From Microascus cirrosus (taxonomy: Eukaryota > Ascomycota > Sordariomycetes > Microascales > Microascaceae), in NCBI GenBank assembly GCA_030271035.1, contig JAMBUN010000104.1, forward strand, positions 434,001 through 498,000: a stretch of 64,000 nt of DNA, written 5' to 3'. The notes beneath the pieces are model-generated. The model saw only the letters and a list, made by a program, of their open reading frames with translations, was not told the origin of the DNA and ran no database searches. This document shows positions 23,537 to 35,934 of the stretch, piece after piece. The position numbers were made by a program, and so were the translations under genes. The stretch's first letter is position 1. Each line of letters begins with the position of its first letter.

Positions 23537-24708
23537 TCAGGAAGCAAAGTGCTTCTCGAAGAACTGCCTCATTGTTGTCAGCTTCGCGTTCTCGCCACTC
23601 TTCCCCTGGGCCTCGGCAGCGGCGGCCTTGAGCTCAGAGGCGGTGTCGACGTCGTTGGGAACGCCGTAATACAAGCCACCGTTAATCTGGCAGAACTTGA
23701 AGATATCCTTTGCGGTGCCTAGGGCCTTGACGCCAAAAGTCGGGAACTCTTCCACGTTCTCGAGGATGACGAAGCGGGTCTTCTTTCCGGTAGCTGTTGG
23801 TCGTCAGCTTTATATCCAATGTTTGCTTTGGGGGGAACATTCTTACCATCCTCAAAATCCTTGGCCACCGCTTCAGCGGACCTAGACTCGCTGATCCCCT
23901 GGATCAGCCGGCCGTTATATTTGGCCGGATCGAGAAGCACGCCGTGCACAAGGTCGCCGTAGTCGGCCCAGATGCCGATCATGGGCTGCTTCTCGTTCCC
24001 TCCCCAGCGCGGATGGACATAGTTGATGACGCCGTCATCGCCAGAGACGGAGGGGAAACCGCCGAAGATGGGGGCAGTGTCGGCGGTGAGGAAGTTCTCC
24101 ATGTACATGCCCGGGCTGACGTTGATGACGCTCTCGAAGGGCTTTGATTTGGCGTATTCGACGATGCCGTGCTTCTCTGCTGGTTGTGAGAAGCTGGGCG
24201 AAGACACCACGACAGGAAAGGTGAAGTGGTGTCGGACTTACCTTCGAAACCGAGCGAGGACATCTTGCCGCCCGTCATCTTCTCGACAGATTCCATGCCG
24301 CTGAAGACGAAGATCTTGACTCCCGCCTCGGTAGCTGCGTCAACGATGGCCCTCCCAATGTCAGTCTCGCTGGGGGCGCCGGGAACACCAATCTCCTGTA
24401 ACCCCACGTTAGCGCACATTCATATCTCTCCTAATATACTGGGGAAAGCATACGGGATCATCAGAGTTGGTGTTCGCGAACACCGCCCAACTCCCCTCAA
24501 ACGCTGCCGCCAGCTGCTCCTTGGCCCTGCCGTCCGCACGCACGACCTCGGCTCCCGCGGCCGCGAGAGCCTTGGCGGATTCGCTCTCCGGGTTGCGGGT
24601 GATGCCGCGGATGGTGAATGCGCCGGACTTGTCGGCGAGGAGTGAGCGGGCGACGCTGCCACCTTGGTTGCCAGTTGCACCGTAGATGGTTACGAGCTTG
24701 GGGGACAT
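23537..24708 (-). CDS. NmrA-like NAD(P)-binding protein
   Basis: Four exons, 24708-24454, 24395-24242, 24176-23847 and 23793-23537, give 331 aa. Intron donors are GTATGC, GTAAGT and GTAAGA. The N-terminal dinucleotide-binding motif is LVTIYGATGNQGGSVARSLL (GxxGxxG, residues 5-24), followed by RGITRNP. The second half has VFSGMESVEK, KPFESVINVSPGMYMENFL and the substrate-side region around IGIWADYGDLVHGVLLDP. These match the atypical short-chain dehydrogenase NmrA family, either redox-sensing regulators that bind NAD(P) or true reductases. The classical Tyr-x3-Lys catalytic pair is not obvious, as in NmrA itself. It is convergent with dynactin p25 (181 bp between stops). Confidence 0.9.
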
Positions 24709-26587
24709 TTTGGAAGTGTGGAGTTGTCAAGGGGATAAGTGATGAGCTATATGTTGGCCTGTGTTGGAGGCTCGATGCTGGGCTGTGGTTCTGCTGCTGG
24801 TTTCTTGTGATGTTAATGGAAATGATTCTGGGGGCAAGGTTGTCCTTATATCATCGACAGGAAGGTCCTATCCGATGCCTTAGTGTTTCCATAGCCAGCG
24901 TTCAAGAAAGGGACGCAAACGTAGCCATATCGTTTAGGATATTCTAATCACCGCCGCGCAGCTCCCGTCAGCCCGTCGGCGATAATAGCCCTGCCGCCCA
25001 CGTTTGCCTGGCGCCATAGCGGGCGAGGACGTCATTCCGTCTCGTTTACACGTATAGTTCACTAAACATGCCAAGATAAACTTCGCTCGATATGTCCATT
25101 CTAGAGGGAGACGTGTGGTTCTCTATATGTGGGGTTGCAAGCGGAGATACTTCTGCTTTGGAGCGTACGTCGGCCGCCGGGAAAGTCCCTAGGGCATTGA
25201 TCATTAATCATGACGACGACAGCTGGACCAATGGGCGCCATGACAGTCCCAAAATGCGGGAGGGTGTCACACCTTGAATGTCACCGCGCTAAAATTATTC
25301 GATGTCATCGCAATTCTCGACAATTCAAGTTTCTGCTGGGAGATCGGGCTTCGTCCGTCTCGCACATTGACAGGGCCCATCATGTTTATGTTTGCCTTGG
25401 GTTATCGTCTAGCCTGAGATGTCCTAGTTCATAGTACTTGGCGCTGTGATTGGGACACACGGGAATCCGATCCGAGCACTCAGATTTGGCTGGAGCATGG
25501 AGTCTTATCCCTCGGTATCCAACCGGGAAAGTTCGAGTGGATCGAATCTGATCCCAACGTTGAAGGTCAAAAACGTCGGAGGTGCCCAGGACGGGGCTAA
25601 GACCCGGGAACTTGCGATAGAGCATAGGGCAAGGGTGCTCGAGCTCGGAGCGCACGGTGTTACTTGACCCCAGTTTGGCCTGTGCACCGAGTGGAATAGC
25701 GGAACCACCTCCACGGTACCGTAGAAAGGAACCCGGAGGCTCCTGCTATCAAAGATTAATTCCGGGTCCGAACCCCAAAGAAGTGGGGCCGCGTTCACCG
25801 AGTCGGCGCCGTCAAGTTGTCCGAGATACCGGAATCGACGATGTGCGTGCCACCTCGCCCGATATTCCTCCCCCGTTGTCTTAAGGATAGTTTTCAGACG
25901 GAATACCGTCAATTTCGCATGCATTATTTACGAATAAGTCGGTGTTCCAGATATCACAAGGCACCACCAGGTATCGGAGAATGGACAGAAAGTCCGTCAC
26001 GTCACTTGAGCCCAGCCAGAGATGGCGAGTTGGTTGGCGGACTTGTGCCAGGTACGGATCGGCGGGGGCTTGCACCTTGAGCCCTTTGCTGCATGTCGTC
26101 ATCCTCCTTGTTTGAAGCCCCGCACCACCCCGCGTCTTGCGACTTCCGTTTATTCAATTCCTGAGCATCCAAGACACCCGTATCGGTATTCCGACCACTC
26201 GGACCGACTACGCCCATGGACGTGCCTTCTCCCAGAGCCCTCACCGCCCTATTGGTTTAAGTTTAAATGTACAGGAACACGCTTTGGAGGACGCGTAAGT
26301 AGAGGCTCCTCACGTACTCATACTTGGTAGGCCTGCAAGCATCATGAAGGAGGATAGGAGATAAAGTGTCAACTAATTGTGGAGCAAATGGGCGGAACAC
26401 CGACACATGGCGCCCTGGGTGATAACTTGGGGGGCCCTTGTCCAGGACTTCAATTCCTTTATTAATGCGATCCAAGTCCCGGTCCTCACCTTGCTCCGCA
26501 CAATAGAAGCCCATTTCCTACCAACAACCCACTTTCTGCCGTCTTCATCGTCCGTCCGCGACCAAACAGCAACGATCTTCAGCAACC
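24709..26587. other. Intergenic region, no gene seen
   Basis: About 1.9 kb. The left part is the NmrA-like promoter, the right part that of the Dabb gene. ORFs in between are short and unrecognised. Confidence 0.5.
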
Positions 26588-27038
26588 ATGACGGTTATCC
26601 ACCTCCTACTCCTCAAGTTCAAGGATGATGTAAGCCCAGAAACCATCAGCGACGTTCGTGCCAGCACCCTTCCCGCGTAACCTCGTTTCCTTCCTTACGT
26701 TGATCAATCTCCAGGCGCGGGCGCAGCTACTCGCCCTCAAGGATAACTGCCTGCACCCGACAACCCAAAAGCCGTACATACGGTCCCTCACCGGTGGAAA
26801 GGACAATTCGCCCGAGGGGATCCAGGTGAGCATATCCGGCCTTTATCAGGACGTTTGCGTGAACCTCTGACCTGAGTCACAGAACGGAATCACCCACGCC
26901 TTCACAGTCGAGTTCGAATCGACGGATGACCGGGATTATTACGTCAAGAATGACCCTGCTCACCAGTCCTTCGTAGCGCTTGCCCGTACGGTTATTGAGA
27001 AAGTCATTGTGGTTGACTACACGCCTGGGCAGTTCTAG
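26588..27038 (+). CDS. Stress-responsive alpha/beta-barrel (Dabb) protein
   Basis: Exons 26588-26653, 26715-26825 and 26883-27038 give 110 aa. The first strand is MTVIHLLLLKFKDDVSPETI, followed by ARAQLLALKDNCLHPTT, the typical LTGGKDNSPEG segment, and NGITHAFTVEFESTDDRDYY, then PAHQSFVALA and IVVDYTPGQF. This is the dimeric Dabb fold: small homodimeric proteins induced by stress or acting as cyclases/isomerases. For the first intron I chose donor GTTCGT at 26654 because it keeps DVSPETISD, which the family usually has. An upstream donor (GTAAGC at 26630) would also splice in frame and give a product 8 residues shorter. Introns are 61 and 57 bp. Confidence 0.88.
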
Positions 27039-30000
27039 GGTGGATCTGAGCTCATAACTATATTGATAGACAATAGACGGGGACTTCACACCTTTTCTCA
27101 TGGCTCTTCTAACTATATGAACTTGGGTACTCACGTGTCGTACTCACACATATCTCTACCTATCCCGACGACGTCGACTCAACACTTGCCTGGGCTGTCC
27201 AGTTCAGAAAAGAGGAACCCGCGGCTATGTGAAGCTAGCGCTCCCCTTCCATATTCTGTATGCTGCCCGCGATGGGGCGTGCAACAACGCCTTGTTTGAC
27301 CACCTCACATGGGATCATGTCTTACCTTCACGTAGCCCCGATGCCGCGGTAATCTCCCAACCAAGCAGCTCAAGCACCCAAGCTGGCCCCCCATGTCTCG
27401 GTAGTCGAACGGAGTGCTCACAAGCTATGGGTTTGCCTCGAAAGAGAGGGTGAGCCCGAGACGTGGCTCGTCCTTTTATGTTGTTCTTACTCTTTCCTGT
27501 TCGTCAAAGCAGTAAGCCAACAAGCCTCATGAAGCTCTAAAAATCGTGTCTTTATCCGGTCACTCCCTTCCCAATGTCCTCGCCCGCACTTCGCTAACCC
27601 TCACTCGAAGCTCTTCCCACGACCTCCTGTTCCCTTTTTCCTGCCCTATGCCGCCCAGAAACCACAGAACGCTTACAAAATGCGGCAGCGCTTTTCCCTC
27701 TCTATCCTCACACGTGCCAGGAATCTCACGAAGCAGCCCAGCCGCCTGTTCATGCTCCCCTTTTACATAGGATCTGAGGCAGCATGAACTTGGAGTCCGT
27801 GAGGTGGGGCCTTTTCGTACCAAAGCTCCTCTCCCACATGGCAACGGACTGCGATACCAACTTCTGCACCTCAGGAAATGTGTGCCTGCGCCCATTTAAT
27901 CTGCGACAGGAGGACAGCGTCGACCGTCGTGCTTGCTGCGGTTGGATGTCAAGCCGTCGTCTTGGGTGAGGCCTACATTGGCGATGTGTATTTCAAGAGC
28001 GGTGTCCAACCACTTGAGGAACCTTGCAGTATCTCCAATCTCGGTATACGAGCAGGCGATAGAATCGTACCCATCTGAAATAGCACATGGGCCCGCACCT
28101 TGGGTGGCTATTCCGCTGATAATGCCTAAATTCTATGCGTAAACGGCTGCTCTCGGTCGAGCGAGGTTGATGTAGGTGTGACCGAGTGCTCAGTATGCCT
28201 GTCGAGGAAAGAATTTGCCCTCTGTCGACATGTCCTTTTCCCGGAGATACCCAACACCACGTCAGAGCCGATCTCCCGGAGGGCGCTCATGTTCAGATTG
28301 GACGTCCGTGTTCGAACGACCAGTTTAGTCCACCCTTTAGGTTCGGAAAAATTAAACTCGAAAGTAATCAAGACGGAGATCATAGAAAGGACGCGCGGTA
28401 GGAACTCGGAGCATGTCTCCCAAGCCTGATATTTATGTCCATGGTAGCAGTCCTTCTGGTTACACTTCCCAGATAGGGACCCGAGAGGATCTTGATGAAG
28501 TTGGTAAATAGAATGTCATTTCTTCGGACGCGAGTTCGGCCAAATCTTGGCTTTCACAACTCCTTAAATGGAAAATGTGGTTGAAGAAGCAGATCTTGCG
28601 ATATGTGACGCCTTGAGCAACTCGGTGACGACCTCGCCAAGCCTGGTCGCGGTATCACTACCAGAGACCTCGCAATGCGGGTGGCTGAGGCACACTTATA
28701 TCTATTTAAAAGAAACTCCAGGCTAGGATCGTTAAGTTCAGCATTGATGGCAGTGATGAGTAGGCTGGAGTTTCTACTTGGATAGAGAAAAGCAAGCAAG
28801 CCGAGAAACGTTTTTGCCTTTGACGATTATCTTCCCGAGAAGCAGTCAGGGAGAGTGAGCTTGCCTCGAGGAAACTCACCATCTGGTGATGCTCCCATCG
28901 GCTCTTGCTCCCTCAACACCGCCCTATTGAGGCTTCCCATGGTCCATCTTGAGATCCGCTTCCGTCCGGCTCCGCCCCGGGCTGTCACCGCTCCTTAATT
29001 CCGATGTTAACGGCAGATTTAGCTTCTCTCTTCTGTATTTCTAGCACACGAGGTGTCCAAATTCCACCTTATAGAGCCACCGGTGTTACTCCGGCTTCTA
29101 AGCCAGTTCAAGGGAATCTCTGTGTGAAAATACTGATAGTAAGCGTAAAACGGGGCTGGCTGGCTGACACTTTATAGACGATGGAAAGAGCTGGGATCCG
29201 TTTGTCCCGTGTAATGAGCATTATTAAACGAATAAGGAGATCTCATAATTTACAACGCTCATCTGTCTCATCTATCTGCTCGATGCATGCCAATCCGTGC
29301 TTGATCAGAACGAATATCTCCCTTTCAACCTCTATCTGATCATCTGTGGGCGGAGATACAGGTAGCATCGTCTGGCCACTCGACCTCCGTCATCTGGTTT
29401 ATAATTCAGATTACTGCATACACGCTGGGTGTTTCTAGAGCCGCACGAGGCCTTTGCCCACTTGTCCAGTTAAGTAATGGTATGGACCGCCGATATCATT
29501 GAAGGGGCAATTTCTCAAATTCAACAAGCCGCAGTCCGGCGCGAGACCAAGCAATCCCACAGTCTAGCCGCCAGGGAAATGCCCAGACTGCAATTCGGTG
29601 GCCACAGCCAATCCCTGCTCACCCACCCAGCGACCTGAAATCCAAAGCGTCTCATTTCCCTCCCGGCCGTTTTCCAGGCCGCTCCCTTTGCTTAATATGA
29701 GGTAGGCTCACGACCGCCTTCCCCACGTTGCTCATAGCCCCCAATATCTACGGTTGCGGGCCTGGGTCTCGTAAGGCGGCCGGCGGTTCCATGGTCTTGG
29801 TACGATGGGCTAAATGGCGCGGGTTTGGGGGCTTTTGGGGGCTGTTCGGGCCGCGGCGGGCATTTCTGGAGTTTCCGTGCGGGTTCTGGGGAGGGCGGTT
29901 GACAATAGGGTGTGAAAAGCTTGTTGGGGTCTGAAAGCACAATGTCTTTGGCTGAGGGCATTGCTTTCCCCTCGGCTAGGAAAGGTGAATTTTAATATTA

Positions 30001-33000
30001 CACCGTCGAATTGAAGTTCGTTGTCATCACGATGGGCCCGGCCTCATGGGGAAGACCGTTAGCATGCCCTCCGCGATTGGGACCACGTCTCACTTAGGAC
30101 AGGCTTCGGCAAGGGCGTCGGTCGAGTCAGGGCACCTTGCATCGCAGACGAGCCATCTGGTAATGTCTCCCGAATTGTTGAAGGACCTATCAATAACACG
30201 GTAGTAAATAAAGGCGCAATTGCATGTTTGCTAGTAAGCGGCAGGGATTCCCAGAAACACCAATGCCTAAGCTTCGAAACAGTTGACAACGCAGGGATGA
30301 AGCAACACTCTTGCTCGCTGTATCTCTGCGACTCCAAGACTCGTTTACACTAACAGCAATCCTGCCTAAGAGACCGGACGATGTCTGTTCGCAACTCCCG
30401 GATGCTAACTCCCCATAAAATGGGTTCCCCTGTCATCAAGATAAAACAATATGGCGACCCAAGCCCCTTGGAAGACAGGATCTGAAACAGGAATAATTCT
30501 CGATCATTTCGCACTTGCTCGTATAACTTCGCCGTTGCGACCCTGCCGGGCTGCTTTACCAGGGGTCCGAGCAAACGGAAAGGCGAAATATCAAACACCA
30601 ACGGACGGAATCCCGCGCGGGGTGCAAAAGCCCAAGCCACACGCTGATCAAAGGATCTCGGGGGCTATGGGGGCCAGGATCGCCGAGACCCAAACCTGGC
30701 TGTCGGTACCGGCGCGGGCATTTGTGATCTGCAAATGCGCCAGCGCGCTTGGCTGTCAGGGCTCCCATCGGTGACCAAGTTGAGAGCGATGATCGCGACT
30801 GGATGGGGCAGTGGTCATCATGCCCCCTTGTGTTGAAAGTTTCGCATCGACCCAGGAGGAAGGCCAGAAGCTCCTGAGCAATAAATCTCAATACTCTCTT
30901 GCCTTTTACGAGGTCGGATGTCGGAACTGGAAGCGGGGTTGACGACAGGGCCAAAAGGCCAAAACACCCCGCCATGACCCTGCATGAAACGAAACATTCC
31001 GCGCTGCTCTCCATTTCGCTCGGTTGACAATGGCTCTCTGGACAAGGGGTTATTCCTGCTCGCCTCGCCAGGGTCCTCCGGTTGAACGGCGGGGGAGGAC
31101 CGTGATCCGCAGCCAGGCACCTTTCCTCGTCAAACCGGGGGTGGAGGGTGTCCGAGCGAACGTGGGGCGTTCAAACTGTTTGAACCCACCATCAGCACAA
31201 CCTACCACTCGGCTATTTCGTAAATCTTGATATCCAGCCAAGGAAAAACCCCAAAGGGCACCAAGGCGTTCTGATGACGCGAAGGGACAATATTAGCGAG
31301 CTAATAGACTGCTCGTAGAAACGATCGATCATTTTCCCGCGGTGGACCTGGGCCCTCGGTTCTGTTATGGCTTTGAGTGGACAGAAGTGCACGGTTAGCC
31401 GCGCTGACCACCCCCTCGCAACCCTGTTGGCCGCGAGCCCTTGGCCAGAGTGTCACCCTGCGTTGGACTTGCATACTGGGCAGAAGCGCGGCGAAGCGCT
31501 CCTTCCGAGCATGCCACCGCCATCTTCACATCATCCCGACCTGCACCTTCCGCCGTCATATCAGCACTTAGCGCAATTCCTGTACAGATTAGGAAGGAAG
31601 CATCGGCTCGGCAGCCGAGTCCCAGCTTAGCAGCGGTCCCCACTTTTTGCAGGCCGCCTTCATCGTCCTGTACTGTGACACAGGCTCCTAGTCCCAGTCT
31701 CGCGTCTGTTGAGACCGACTTGCAGCAGCGGTCACCCGAAGGGCAGAGGCAACATTCTCTCAATTGCAACACCACGCCGGAATTGTAAAAAGTCCCACCC
31801 TGGAGCACGAGAGCAGGATGCATGCACCGCGCCACTGCCAAGTGTGACGGCGGAGAAGAATGCGCTCTCGGCTGTTGATCCGCGCGGTATATCGGAGAGA
31901 GGGTGTTTGGGTATGGACTAGGAAGTGCTAAGCGACGTGTGGGTTGGACTGAAATTGCCTTGTTTCTGCTTCTCTAGCGCATCCTCGAGAGGGCAGAAGC
32001 GCGCGAAGGATTTAGGGCAAATCTGTGAGCACTTCCGGAGTAGGATGAGTATCCAAAGATAGAGGCTGCTGTTGGATGTGCTTTACACAAGGAGCTGGGG
32101 CTAATACCCAACACCCAGTAGCGTGGATGGATCCCAACACTTATTCCCAGATCCCAGGGCTTGCAAGATAAACCATTTCGCCCAGCACCGATATGCCATT
32201 GCCGTTATTCCGAGACTATTTAGCCGCCCTCGCTTAGCATTACGGTATTGCCCTGGTATCTTTAACAGAGACGGGTTTGTCTGGTCCTGGCACCGTGTCC
32301 GTACACCATATAGATGCGGTACGAGGTGACCTCTGAGAATTCCGCATATTTCGGGCAGCAGGTGCCGCTCTTTCCCCACATCCGCTGCGTAACCCGTCGA
32401 TCAGGGAGCAGGCGCGCCTGTAAGGAAGGGGGACATCTATCCCCTTCCTGTCCCCTCCAAAGGCCCGAATCTCCCTCCCAAATTGCTTACCCAATAATTC
32501 CCGTAAAAACCCGGCAATATGGGCAATATTGGCATGCACACCTCACCTGCGGCGTGGTTGCTGAGCCAGCGCCCCGCGACTGGAGCCAAGCTCCGGAACG
32601 GGTAACGACCGCTGGCTGATATCCGGGCGGCTATTAGCGCCCCAGCCATCCCTGTTTTGCGGACCTGTTTATTGGGGGATTACCGCTTTGGGATTAGGGT
32701 TTCGGGACGCACGCCGAGGGAGCGAGGCAGCTTGCCGTGCCCATCTCAGGCAAATGGGCTGGCTTGGGGATATGATGGAAGAATATGGGGTAAAGACTAC
32801 GAAGCGAGAGTGCTCGATCCCCTTGTCTGTTTCTGTGCACCTGGCCTCTTCTCCTGTCAGCCGAGAAAAGGGGAATTTGGATTCGGGGTGACAGAACGGC
32901 AGTGAAGCTTGCGAACCTCGTGGAGTGAGGTTGCACTACGCCCTGCCTTGTGTTGCGCAAGGGGTCGCCCAGAGAATATCCCTGTACCGGAGCAAAGGGC

Positions 33001-34501
33001 CGGTAGAGGGTACTCCTGTGTAACACTTATCACAGGCGTTTGATGGGGTACCGGGGACAAAGTCGCAACAGTCCGAGCTTCCAGCACCCCTGCCCGTCGC
33101 ATCCCACCTGATACGGAGCTACTTTCCTTCCCGTGTTCGTCCCAAAACCTCATCGGAATTTCCTGTTCTACCTTCCTTCACCTCGCCTATCCCGTCTTGG
33201 GTTCCTGGATCTAGCTTCTGCTCCTCTTCCTCCGAAGTCGGGTTAATATGTACCCGCAGTTGAACTTCCTCGATGCGAGTCTCCAGCGCCTACCACCAGG
33301 AAACCCCAATGCGGAGCCAGCCCAGTGAACTGTCGGGTCGGATCAAGCGGCCGGGAGAGCGGCCAAAAGTGCCAGCCATGGCCTCCCACGAAGGAACCCA
33401 GCTGCCGCAGGGAGCCATGTTTCTGCCTTGTCCGCTAGCGAGACTCCCCGTGCGCTGGTGGGGCGTGGAGGGTGTCATGGCTTTCACGAACTCCTCGAAT
33501 CTTCCCGCGCCGGGGCGTCGCGTAGAGCAAAAAATGTTGCCAGTATCTTCCCATAGCAGTAGTTTCTGACCGGCCCTTGCCTAGACTACTTGGCCTGCGG
33601 GCCTGAAACCTAATCCCTCACTCCCCCTGCAATCTTTCGAATCCTTTGTGTATCCCCAAGAATTCGGACGGTGTAAGTGGCAGAGTCGGCCGTGTTCCCG
33701 GCTCCCACCGACTCTTACCACCCCACCCCCTTCATCTCTGCCTCTAAAGGAGTGTTGTAGAAGAGGCAGTTCAAAGAACTAATCGCTAAAAGGTCGAGGC
33801 AGGGACTCATCTTCCCCAGATCCGGATCTCTGGATATAAAGCCCCTTGACATCCCGAGCCGTGTGTCCCTCCGTTCATCTCGTGCCCCAACCTCCCCACT
33901 TCCACCCGTCACAAAATATCCCATTTATATCACCAAGCCACAACTTACACCAACACCCGAGTCATTCTTCATTCCTCTTCCCCACCCAACTTTCCAGCTT
34001 TCCCGTATTTATAGTTCGCCGGGTGCCCCTACCCTTTGATTTTCTTACGTTACGGCCCCCGCAAGTCCCCGTTTCGGAAGAGCATACGTGAGATTGCTTT
34101 GTGGCTCAGTTAGCGCCGAGGAGCCCAAATTCTCCACGCGGTCTCGTACAAGCCGGCCTACCTCAGCTGCCGCTCTTGTGGATTCATGCTCATATAAGTC
34201 GGGCGTTTTTAAATTTCCGCGGCGGCGTCGGAAAGAGGATACTGTGACTGTTTTTGTCCTCTTTGTCGTTGAATTATTCGCACCTCGTTTCTGTGGGCTT
34301 TTTTCTGCTTCTTTTATCTGGTGTATTCGTTCTTTCTTCTGCAAGCGTTCTTTGAGAATACCTTCGAGTGCTTCTTCTTCTTCTCTTTTATTCCTTCTGG
34401 AGGCAGCGGAATATCAGAAATACTCGACCTCCACAGAGAATCACGCCCAGAGGGAGGGAACGCGGACACGCAAGAGCACGCACACACCCACCGGAATCAA
34501 C
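27039..34501. other. 7.5-kb gene desert
   Basis: The longest gene-free stretch in the window. Base composition is mixed, without the extreme AT-richness of heavy RIP. ORFs are short, with two weak candidates: a minus-strand stretch around 27560-28383 and a Pro-rich 89-codon minus ORF at 29692-29961. The last 600 bp (33.9-34.5 kb) is CT- and TTC-rich and probably the promoter/leader of the DUF3455 gene. Confidence 0.5.
27560..28383 (-). pseudogene. Possible decayed gene, family not recognised
   Basis: Minus-strand segments in different frames follow each other: SALREIGSDVVLGISGKRTC (within 28383-28126), then IACSYTEIGDTARFLKWLDT (within about 28060-27960), then ALPHFVSVLWFLGG (within 27895-27560). 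They read like folded protein but are broken by stops and frame changes without good splice sites. Could be a relic or chance. Confidence 0.2.
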
Positions 34502-35313
34502 ATGCTTCTGCGGAGATTCGTTATACTCGCCGCCCTGGCCCTCGCATCCGCGGCGCCCAGCAAGAGATGCAGTGGTTCCAAATCTGAGCCCAGTCTACCA
34601 GTTCACGGCGGCGGTGAGTCTTAGTCCGTTCTTGCAACACCTACCACCACTGACACACTCTAGACCGCGAGCTGCCCGCCCCCCCCAAGGACACCCGCTT
34701 AAAGCACGTCGTCCTCGGCCACGGCTACCAGAACTACACCTGCACTGCGGCGGACGACTCGGAGTCGTCATACACCTCCAAGGCCACCGGCGCCCTGGCT
34801 GTCCTCTACGACGTCCGCCCTTTCTTCCCCTCGCAGTCTGAGAACTCCCTCACACTGGATGCCGTCTTTGCCCTTGCAGAGGAGGCCGCATCCACCCCAG
34901 TACCTCTTAACCTTGCGGAGCCGCCTCCCGATGGGTTCATCCCGGGCTCCGCCGCCGCCGTCGCCGTCGCAGACCCCTGGATTCCGCTCGCAGATCTGAC
35001 CCTCACCGGCGCAGGCGCCCCTCTTCAGGCCGTCGGGCACCACTTCTTCGACAGCGAGGGCGTGCCCGAGTTTGTCCTGGGGCAGGACCTCTTCAAGGCG
35101 AAGAAGGTGGACGCCGTGAGTGCGCCGGAGGGGGCTGCGGACGGAGAGGACGGGAGCAAGGCCGTTGCGTGGCTGCTCATGGATGACGCGGGCGGCTCGG
35201 TGGGGATTAAGCATGTGTACAGAGTTAATACCGTGGGCGGAGCTGGGCATGCCTGTGAGAGTGAGGGGGAGGACAGCTCGGCCTATACGGCGTTCTACTA
35301 CATGTATGGATGA
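34502..35313 (+). CDS. Secreted DUF3455 protein
   Basis: Two exons, 34502-34613 and 34664-35313, with a 50-bp intron (GTGAGT...TCTAG), give 253 aa. The signal peptide is MLLRRFVILAALALASAAP. The mature part begins after a short Ser/Lys stretch; DRELPAPPKDTRLKHVVLG and GHGYQNYTC are the usual opening of DUF3455 proteins. Further family features are GALAVLYDVRPFF, VGHHFFDSEGVPEFVL and the terminal GIKHVYRVNTVGGAGHAC...YTAFYYMYG. Only the conserved cysteines near GYQNYTC and GGAGHAC stand out, perhaps a disulfide. The function of this family is unknown. A TTC-rich leader precedes the ATG. Confidence 0.88.
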
Positions 35314-35934
35314 GGGTATCGGCGTTTAGGTGTGGGGGTTTCAGGCTTCATTCTTCTTCTTTGCTTGTGTTCTTACGATTTTTCTGGATTAGTGGAAGAG
35401 AATGCGCTCTTCCGTACTCTATACTATCGGGGTGTGGTGCGTCAGTAGCTGAAAGGTATGATCGGACATGATCAAGCGCTCTGTATAATGGATGATATTC
35501 ACGGAGCTTGTCCCCTGCTTAGGAGACGTAATATAAATATAAATCACTCTCCGTCAAACTTACAAGCAGCCTCCGTGCTCTACGGCAAGTTGCTCACACA
35601 GGCAGGAGGCAGTCGCGAAGATAGGATGAAATGCCCGTTTTCTATCTGCAAACGAACGCGTGCGACGGTGCAACTCCAATGTTCCCGGGAGAGCCGAGTG
35701 AAACGAGCTCGAGTAGATATTCCAAAACGGAAGCCCAAGCCCTAGCCCAACAATACGATATCCAATTCTGTTTTTGTGGTGAACCTTAAGTAAATCAAAA
35801 TACGAAGAAAGCCTGCAATAACAAAACTAGAGATCGTTGAAGCAATATCCCAAGCCCACCCACTACAGCCCAGCTTCGTCTTCACCGCGTCTCTATCCCA
35901 CCCCCTACAGCCAGCACCGTGACTCTGGGCCATT
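35314..35934. other. Intergenic region between convergent genes
   Basis: 621 bp holding the 3' ends of the DUF3455 gene and the MAP kinase gene. No further gene seen. Confidence 0.5.

Noticed and set aside
25760..25800. B-box-like GGGTCCGAACCCC
   Set aside because: No matching A box or stems at tRNA distance; it is simply a small palindrome.
29692..29961. Pro-rich 89-codon minus ORF
   Set aside because: Low complexity, moderate codon bias only; could be real but evidence is insufficient.
31140..31240. tRNA-like motif on the minus strand (AGCCGAGTGG with GGTTCAAA downstream)
   Set aside because: The A-box-like part looks good, but the B box reads GGTTCAAACAG and no acceptor stem or cloverleaf can be formed with normal spacing.
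31395..31841. 148-codon minus ORF with several cysteines and an ARLGLG/AKLGLG near-repeat
   Set aside because: Attractive as a small cysteine-rich protein, but no signal peptide, no regular repeat at DNA level and no codon bias.
34100..34180. A-box-like TGGCTCAGTTAGC resembling the start of a tRNA
   Set aside because: No B box or acceptor stem follows; lies in the leader/promoter side of the DUF3455 gene.
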